NCBI RefSeq assembly: GCF_002807665.1
Contig: NZ_PEAY01000001.1
Coordinates: 992,001-1,056,000 of the forward strand
Direction of reading: 5' to 3'
DNA: 64,000 nt
DNA from: Neoalteromonas facilis
GTDB lineage: Bacteria; Pseudomonadota; Gammaproteobacteria; Enterobacterales; Alteromonadaceae
In this document: in pieces, positions 59,160 through 64,000 of the stretch
Numbering within the stretch: the stretch's first letter is position 1
Layout: every line of letters begins with the position of its first letter
Program-made: the position numbers and the translations under genes
The notes under the pieces: model-generated
Databases searched by the model: none
Told to the model about the DNA's origin: nothing
The model's input: only the letters and a program-made list of their open reading frames with translations

Positions 59160-59813
59160 TTAAAATAATATTTTTACGTTAAACGCAATATTAATACGTG
59201 CTTTGTCAGATAGGTTTGGCATGACTTCGTGCATTAAATAGCTAGGAAACATAACCATCAATCCATCCTCGGCAGGAATCGTAAATGATTGACCAAAAGG
59301 TAAACCATGGGTGACTTGTTGATTTAGATACGCCTGACTGTACAAAGCAAGCTCACCCGTTCCCGTCCCCTGCACATAGTACACACCCGACCAATGCCAT
59401 TTGGAATGTGTATGAATTGCATTGGCGCTGCCCGGTTGATTCACGTTAGCCCAATAATTCATTTCAAATTTATCAGTTGAAAACGACTCTAAGGGCGCAC
59501 ACGGAGCACCAATGTTAATGTAATGGCGGTGAATAGCTTTCACATTATCGATGATGAATGAACGCAGAGTATCCCAGCCCTCGAATTCTGAACTACCGCG
59601 CCAACACCCTGGGTTAGCCATTGGATCTATCGTCGGATGTTCAGCTTGGTAGGTGAGGATTTGGTCTTTTAACTGCTGATTCAGCTCTTCATAGCGTGGC
59701 ACCATCGCACGCCAAACATCGGTATGCAAAATACCGCCTCTAGCAAGCATCACTCTGTCATTGTTTGCGTTTACATACTGCATGCCCGCAGGAAATTGAG
59801 CACTATTTGACAT
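59160..59813 (-). CDS. 2OG-Fe(II) oxygenase, TIGR02466-like family
   Basis: A 217-residue protein. The iron ligands appear as His-x-His in AIHTHSKWHWSGVYYV and the distal His in FPSYLMHEVMPN; the Arg of RINIAFNV would bind 2-oxoglutarate. NPGCWRGSSEFEGWDTL in the N-terminal half agrees with the TIGR02466 family. Its start overlaps the stop of the sulfotransferase gene by one base, so they are translated together and probably act on one substrate. Substrate unknown. Confidence 0.8.
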   Translation of the reverse strand: MSNSAQFPAGMQYVNANNDRVMLARGGILHTDVWRAMVPRYEELNQQLKDQILTYQAEHPTIDPMANPGCWRGSSEFEGWDTLRSFIIDNVKAIHRHYINIGAPCAPLESFSTDKFEMNYWANVNQPGSANAIHTHSKWHWSGVYYVQGTGTGELALYSQAYLNQQVTHGLPFGQSFTIPAEDGLMVMFPSYLMHEVMPNLSDKARINIAFNVKILF

Positions 59814-61351
59814 TAACTGTATCTCTCAATGTATTCGTCCAAAAATTGCGCATACCTTTGCCAACGGTTTACAGCATTAGTATTAATCGGCTGCCTCACT
59901 TGCCACACACTGGGGGTTTCGACATGATTCTGTGCACTTGACGCATTTTGCTGTGACAGTAAATCAATATTCAAAAACCCACCAATGTCTTTAATGCCTT
60001 GCGAGTAGTCACTGACTAAAGATTGGTATGAAACGTCGAGAATATCATTGCCAAAAACCCCATGCCAATGTTCCATTAACCGCTTATATTGATCGATGAC
60101 AAAGAAAATATCTTTTAAATCATTGGTGTAAGCAAAATAATGAGAAAAGTTTTCAAAGTATATCGAAACGGCCACATCCAACGGAGAACGCTGCATGTTG
60201 ATCACTTTAGCGTTAGGAAACATTAATTTGATCAGGCCCACATGAAAAAAGTTTGTCGGCACTTTGTTGATAACTCGATCGCCACTAAAGTTATTAAAAC
60301 ATGAATAATAACGTTCATAGGCCAAACAAGCATTCTCCCAGTCTAAAGCCTCTCCATTTAGCATTGCTTGGGTATAGTGTGACTTAGCCCGCGTAAAGGA
60401 TAATGCATAGTCAACAGCCGGCGTCTCTCCACCAGCGTAAAATCCGTCTACAACCGAAAGAATTTGCTCAACTAACGTTGTGCCAGAACGAGGCATTCCC
60501 ACTACAAACACATGTTGGGTTTCGTTTGATGACTGTGCCTGCTTCACGCGCTCTGGCGTAAAGGTATGGAGCAAGTGATCAACTTGTTGACGTAAACTGT
60601 CTGCATCAAATGTTGAGCGTTGCTTTTTCAGTTGATTGGCGATAGAGGCAAGTTCCCAAGCAGCGCTGTAGTTGCCACAGTCATTTTCTGCTTTCGCCTT
60701 TGCATATAAAACCCTAGCCCTTGCATCAGGCTCAGTTTGCGATTCTGGAGCCGCCAACAAGACCTCTCGCATAGCCCGATCAATTCTCTGACACTTCGCA
60801 AGCCCAGCTACCGCAAAACTATTGTCGGGCTGCATAGCCAACACTATCTGATAATACTCAACCGCTTGTTCAAATCGGCCTTGCATTGAAGCGATACTGG
60901 CTTTCATTAAACTTAACTTTACCGATGTACGCACTAAATCTGGGTATGTGTCGAGCCAATCCACCGCAATATCTAAAGCGCGCGCCTGCAGTGCTGCATT
61001 GCCACATGCCAACAACACGTTGGGCTCCATTCTCAATTTGCGCGGCAATCCTTTGGCCAATGTAACGGCATCATTATAGCGGTGATGGGTAATAAAGAGA
61101 TTGATGAGATGAACGGCGTGATTTATATCAGTTAGCTTTTCACTGAGAGCTAGTAGCTTTCCAATAAATACATTAGCGTCTTGGATATTCTGGCGTGTCA
61201 ATAAAATCCCGACGACATGCGTCAGCACGACAAGATCCGTGGGGTTTTCTTTATGAAGCGTTTGTAATAGTTGATATGCCTGTTCAACTTGGCGGTTGGA
61301 CAGCATTTGTTGAACCATGGCCAATGACTGTTGGTACTGCAAATCATTCAT
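59813..61351 (-). CDS. TPR-repeat sulfotransferase
   Basis: A 512-residue protein: helical TPR repeats over about residues 1-270 (PDNSFAVAGLAKC, ALQARALDIAVDWLD), then a sulfotransferase domain. The PAPS 5'-phosphosulfate loop is VVGMPRSGTTLVEQIL near residue 285, the 3'-phosphate site is INMQRSPLDVAVSIYF. I start at the ATG at 61351 because the longer frame overlaps the upstream gene. Homologues sulfate proteins or glycans in the cell envelope. PAPS would come from the cys genes at 2.5-6 kb. Confidence 0.85.
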   Translation of the reverse strand: MNDLQYQQSLAMVQQMLSNRQVEQAYQLLQTLHKENPTDLVVLTHVVGILLTRQNIQDANVFIGKLLALSEKLTDINHAVHLINLFITHHRYNDAVTLAKGLPRKLRMEPNVLLACGNAALQARALDIAVDWLDTYPDLVRTSVKLSLMKASIASMQGRFEQAVEYYQIVLAMQPDNSFAVAGLAKCQRIDRAMREVLLAAPESQTEPDARARVLYAKAKAENDCGNYSAAWELASIANQLKKQRSTFDADSLRQQVDHLLHTFTPERVKQAQSSNETQHVFVVGMPRSGTTLVEQILSVVDGFYAGGETPAVDYALSFTRAKSHYTQAMLNGEALDWENACLAYERYYSCFNNFSGDRVINKVPTNFFHVGLIKLMFPNAKVINMQRSPLDVAVSIYFENFSHYFAYTNDLKDIFFVIDQYKRLMEHWHGVFGNDILDVSYQSLVSDYSQGIKDIGGFLNIDLLSQQNASSAQNHVETPSVWQVRQPINTNAVNRWQRYAQFLDEYIERYS

Positions 61352-61358
61352 ATAAATA

Positions 61359-61994
61359 CTACCAAATGAGTCGCCAGAACCAACCGCGTTGCAAATCGGC
61401 TTCACAGGTTTTCAGCTGTGCTGCATAACGTAAAGAGCGCGCTTTAACAGTGCCCGCAACATTCACCAACCAACGCTTCTTGGAATACGTTCTGCGCTTA
61501 TACCCGCCCCAGCCTTCGTGGTAATTCAAGTACTGACCGTGCGCATCCCATTTTGAAATTCCGTTAATGCTGTGGGTTTTACTGATAAACCACCCCATGA
61601 AATCGATAGCATCATCAAAATCATCACGGTCGGCCCATGAATTGCCTGTTTCTCTAACGTAATCTTCCCATGTCGGTGTTTTAGCTTGCGAATATCCGTA
61701 TGCTGAGCTCACCCGCCCCCATGGAATTAAGCCAAAAAACACATAGTCTTTTGGCGGCAGAGCATCAGCTTTAAAAGAACTTTCTTGATACATCATGGCC
61801 ATAGGCACATGAATCGGTACACCCCATTTGTCACGCATGTCGGCGCTGGCATCGTACCAATCCGGCTTTTCTTTGAATATGGCGCAAATATTACTGATAT
61901 CCGAAGGCGGTGTCGTCGCACACCCAGTCAGAAACATGACCAAAGTCATCAGACCAGTAAAAAAAATACTTTTGCGCGGGAACTTAATGCTCAT
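61359..61994 (-). CDS. Transglycosylase SLT-domain lipoprotein
   Basis: A 211-residue protein with a lipoprotein signal (VMFLTGCATT; Cys about 25). The region HVPMAMMYQESSFKADA has the family's catalytic Glu (YQESS) at about residue 71, followed by FGLIPWGRVSSAYGYSQAKTPTW, a lysozyme-like fold pattern. YLNYHEGWGGYKRRTY is typical of this group of small predicted lytic transglycosylases. It lies just upstream of the sulfotransferase gene and may share its transcript. Confidence 0.8.
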   Translation of the reverse strand: MSIKFPRKSIFFTGLMTLVMFLTGCATTPPSDISNICAIFKEKPDWYDASADMRDKWGVPIHVPMAMMYQESSFKADALPPKDYVFFGLIPWGRVSSAYGYSQAKTPTWEDYVRETGNSWADRDDFDDAIDFMGWFISKTHSINGISKWDAHGQYLNYHEGWGGYKRRTYSKKRWLVNVAGTVKARSLRYAAQLKTCEADLQRGWFWRLIW

Positions 61995-62049
61995 TTTTTA
62001 TTCAAAACTTCTGTTCTAGTAATATGTGTGTTTCCCTGGAACCTTATGC

Positions 62050-62076
62050 GCCTGGCCCCAAACCAGGCTTTTTTTT
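62050..62076 (+). terminator. Plus-strand terminator-like hairpin with no plus-strand gene
   Basis: GCCTGG (62050-62055), loop CCCCAAA, CCAGGC (62063-62068), then eight Ts. Neither neighbour is on the plus strand, so the T-run faces the wrong way for gshA or the SLT gene. It could end a small RNA. Confidence 0.55.
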
Positions 62077-62082
62077 GTCCTT

Positions 62083-63687
62083 TTACCGACTAAAATACTC
62101 GGCTAAAAACACATCAAATGGTTTATCGTCTGCCGCTTCAACACTTTCTTGCGCCAGGCGTGACTGATGACTCGCATCAACGAAATAAGACTCATCAAAA
62201 TGTCTATATTCGCGAGTCATAAACTCCTGTTTATACTGTTCTGCTAGTGCTAAACCCCAGCGGCCATTATCAATATCACTCGCTAATAAGTGCGATAGAA
62301 TTTTCGCTGATGGTGTTAAATCCGGATTTAACACTTTTTGATTTTCATTGTTGACCGCGTCTGAGTAGTGCGTTGTTTGATAGGCACTATCAAGCAGCTT
62401 AGCCACTTGCTTAAATGCTTCAAACAAATCGCTCGCCCACTCTTTCAGCCCAATTTCAACCGACTCACCGTTTTCGTCTCGGCGATGTAAAGTGAGTGAC
62501 GGATCACGACCATGGGTCACTACACGTTTTAAATTGCGCTCGGTCTCAGTATAAGTTTCTCGCGTGAATGCGGGTGAATCCGTCAATACACACGTGAGCA
62601 GAAACACATCGAGGAAATAAAATTGCTGTAAGCTGATGCCTTCAGCGCTCATCGGGTCAACATCAAGAGCCCGCACTTCCACATAACTCACACCTCTCGC
62701 TTCTAGCGCATCAGTCGGCTTTTCTAACGAGCGGGCTACCTGTTTTGGTCTGATCGGGGAATACAGCTCATTTTCAATTTGTAAAATATTACGATTAAGC
62801 TGCTGATATTCACCGTTTTCACCCGCCGAGAAACGTTCATATTCAGAACTATGTGTGCCAATCGCTCTACGCACTGAGCAAACATAATCATGAAGGTTGT
62901 TATAACAAACATCTAGCGCAGATTGCTGACTGTTAGTATAGCCTAGATCACTCATACGCAATGATGTGGCATACGGCAAATACAATGTGCCTCTACCCAG
63001 TTTTTTAAACTCAAGGTTGTGTTTCTTGCCTTTAAGAAATGAGCTACAGATTGCAGGAGATGCGCCATATAAAAAAGGTATTAACCAACACCAGCGACGG
63101 TAATTCCGGATCAAATCGAAATACTGCTGTGATACGAAGTCAGATGAATAAGTTTCACCCGTTAACGTCGCATATTGTTGCCAAAACGATTCAGGTAATG
63201 AAAAGTTAAAATGAATACCTGAAATAGCTTGCATCATAGCGCCGTAACGATTTTTCAAACCTATACGGTAGGTGGATTTCATTCGTCCTACATTCGAAGT
63301 CCCATATTGTGCGATGGGGATCTGCTCTTCACTGTCAATGTAACAAGGCATGCTCATGGGCCACAGGGCCTCATCATCCATGGCGGCAACAGTGAACTTG
63401 TGAATATCACTCAGTTGATCAAGCGTGGTTTGCGGGTCAGATTCTGGCGGTGTAATAAACTCTAACAACGCCTCTGAAAAATCTGTAGTAATGCAATCAT
63501 GAGTCAGTGCTGAACCTAACGCCCGTGGATGTGACGCTTGCGACAAACCTCCTTGAGGAGTGATCCGCAATGCTTCGCGCTCTACGCCATGTTTTATCCC
63601 GAGCAAAGACTCAACACGTTGAGGCTGCGACAAAGCCGCCACCGCTTCAGATAAACTCAATGTTTTATTTGGCAAAAGTATTCCCAC
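62083..63687 (-). CDS. gshA: Glutamate-cysteine ligase GshA
   Basis: First and rate-limiting step of glutathione synthesis. A 534-residue enzyme of the gammaproteobacterial type (E. coli 518) with GIKHGVEREALRI near residue 31, ISGIHFNFSLP, and SYVEVRALDVDP. The start codon is GTG (63685-63687). It supplies glutathione for gloA and possibly grxD. The M16 peptidase gene end lies about 90 bp further up on the same strand. Confidence 0.96.
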   Translation of the reverse strand: MGILLPNKTLSLSEAVAALSQPQRVESLLGIKHGVEREALRITPQGGLSQASHPRALGSALTHDCITTDFSEALLEFITPPESDPQTTLDQLSDIHKFTVAAMDDEALWPMSMPCYIDSEEQIPIAQYGTSNVGRMKSTYRIGLKNRYGAMMQAISGIHFNFSLPESFWQQYATLTGETYSSDFVSQQYFDLIRNYRRWCWLIPFLYGASPAICSSFLKGKKHNLEFKKLGRGTLYLPYATSLRMSDLGYTNSQQSALDVCYNNLHDYVCSVRRAIGTHSSEYERFSAGENGEYQQLNRNILQIENELYSPIRPKQVARSLEKPTDALEARGVSYVEVRALDVDPMSAEGISLQQFYFLDVFLLTCVLTDSPAFTRETYTETERNLKRVVTHGRDPSLTLHRRDENGESVEIGLKEWASDLFEAFKQVAKLLDSAYQTTHYSDAVNNENQKVLNPDLTPSAKILSHLLASDIDNGRWGLALAEQYKQEFMTREYRHFDESYFVDASHQSRLAQESVEAADDKPFDVFLAEYFSR

Positions 63688-63774
63688 TTAATCTTAAAAT
63701 TTATTTACTCACCAAGTATATCGCGTTTAATCGCCAATACTTGCCCAGCTTATATCTTGTAACGCTAACCTAGA

Positions 63775-64000
63775 TCAGTTTTTAACGTCATACATGATCA
63801 CTTCGCGTCCGAGACTCTCAAGCTGAGGTTTCAACGTTTTTGCATCGCCAACAACAAATATATGCATTTCTTCAGCATTCAAGTATTGCTGTGCCCACTG
63901 ATTAATCTGTTCAGTTGTCAATGCCTCGATTATGGCTAGCTGACGCTCAGTAAAATCCGGATCTAAATCATAAACCAATAAATGGCGCAGAAAGCGAGCC
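63775..64000 (-). CDS. Insulinase (M16) family peptidase, C-terminal end (partial)
   Basis: The last 74 codons of a larger gene that begins beyond the window; the frame stays open to the edge. Text such as TERQLAIIEALTTEQINQWAQQYL and MHIFVVGDAKTLKPQLESLG is characteristic of the final M16C-type domain of pitrilysin-like proteins in Alteromonadales. The catalytic HxxEH site would lie far upstream, so activity cannot be judged. Confidence 0.75.
   Translation of the reverse strand, partial: ARFLRHLLVYDLDPDFTERQLAIIEALTTEQINQWAQQYLNAEEMHIFVVGDAKTLKPQLESLGREVIMYDVKN

Overview
The window is a chromosomal segment of a marine gammaproteobacterium, most likely Alteromonadales (Alteromonas/Aestuariibacter/Paraglaciecola-like). 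Supporting signs are a complete rsxABCDGE-nth operon, motY placed divergently from rnt as in Vibrio and Shewanella, a Na+/proline symporter, a TonB receptor paired with a PiuC-type dioxygenase, DUF3025/DUF3379 families, and moderate GC. No prophage, transposase, integrase or CRISPR array was seen. This assignment is inferred from gene families and order, not from a search.

Layout. 1-8 kb: the tail of an ECF sigma factor with its DUF3379 partner, putP, then a sulfate activation operon cysD-cysC-cysQ-cysN plus an SLC13 permease. 8-19.5 kb: a pentamer repeat array, a NatAB-type ABC exporter, Yip1 and DUF3025 proteins, an M28 lipoprotein peptidase, asnB, an uncharacterised binding-protein pair, queE/queC and a LysR regulator. 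19.5-30.4 kb: uvrB with a MATE transporter, a long AT-rich spacer carrying a DnaA-box cluster, two tandem tRNA-Asn genes behind one strong promoter, and the rsx/rnf-nth operon, whose RsxC has an expanded Ala/Lys repeat tail.

30.4-45.1 kb looks like an accessory block, with longer AT-rich spacers, no housekeeping genes and possible decayed frames. It holds two serine beta-lactamase-like hydrolases, a metallo-beta-lactamase-fold protein that has lost most of its metal-ligand motif, and a divergent winged-helix/TPR regulator. Next to these is a self-contained module: a LytS/LytTR-type two-component system divergent from an ABC ATPase and a fused ABC permease-M1 peptidase. A DUF4386 membrane protein closes the block.

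45.1-64 kb is mostly core again: a Fur-box-preceded TonB receptor with piuC, gloA, glpQ, motY/rnt, a 2-Cys peroxiredoxin, Fur-box-preceded bfd, grxD, sodB, a TolB-like protein, an MFS transporter, aroC-prmB and smrB. A previously unlisted 41-residue membrane protein follows, then a translationally coupled TPR-sulfotransferase/2OG-oxygenase pair, an SLT lipoprotein, gshA and the end of an M16 peptidase.

The genes connect in several ways. CysDN and CysC make PAPS, which the sulfotransferase at 60-61 kb could use, and CysQ removes the PAP by-product. GshA supplies glutathione for GloA and possibly Grx4. Bfd, PiuC, the TonB receptor, Grx4 and SodB together form an iron and oxidative-stress neighbourhood with two visible Fur sites.
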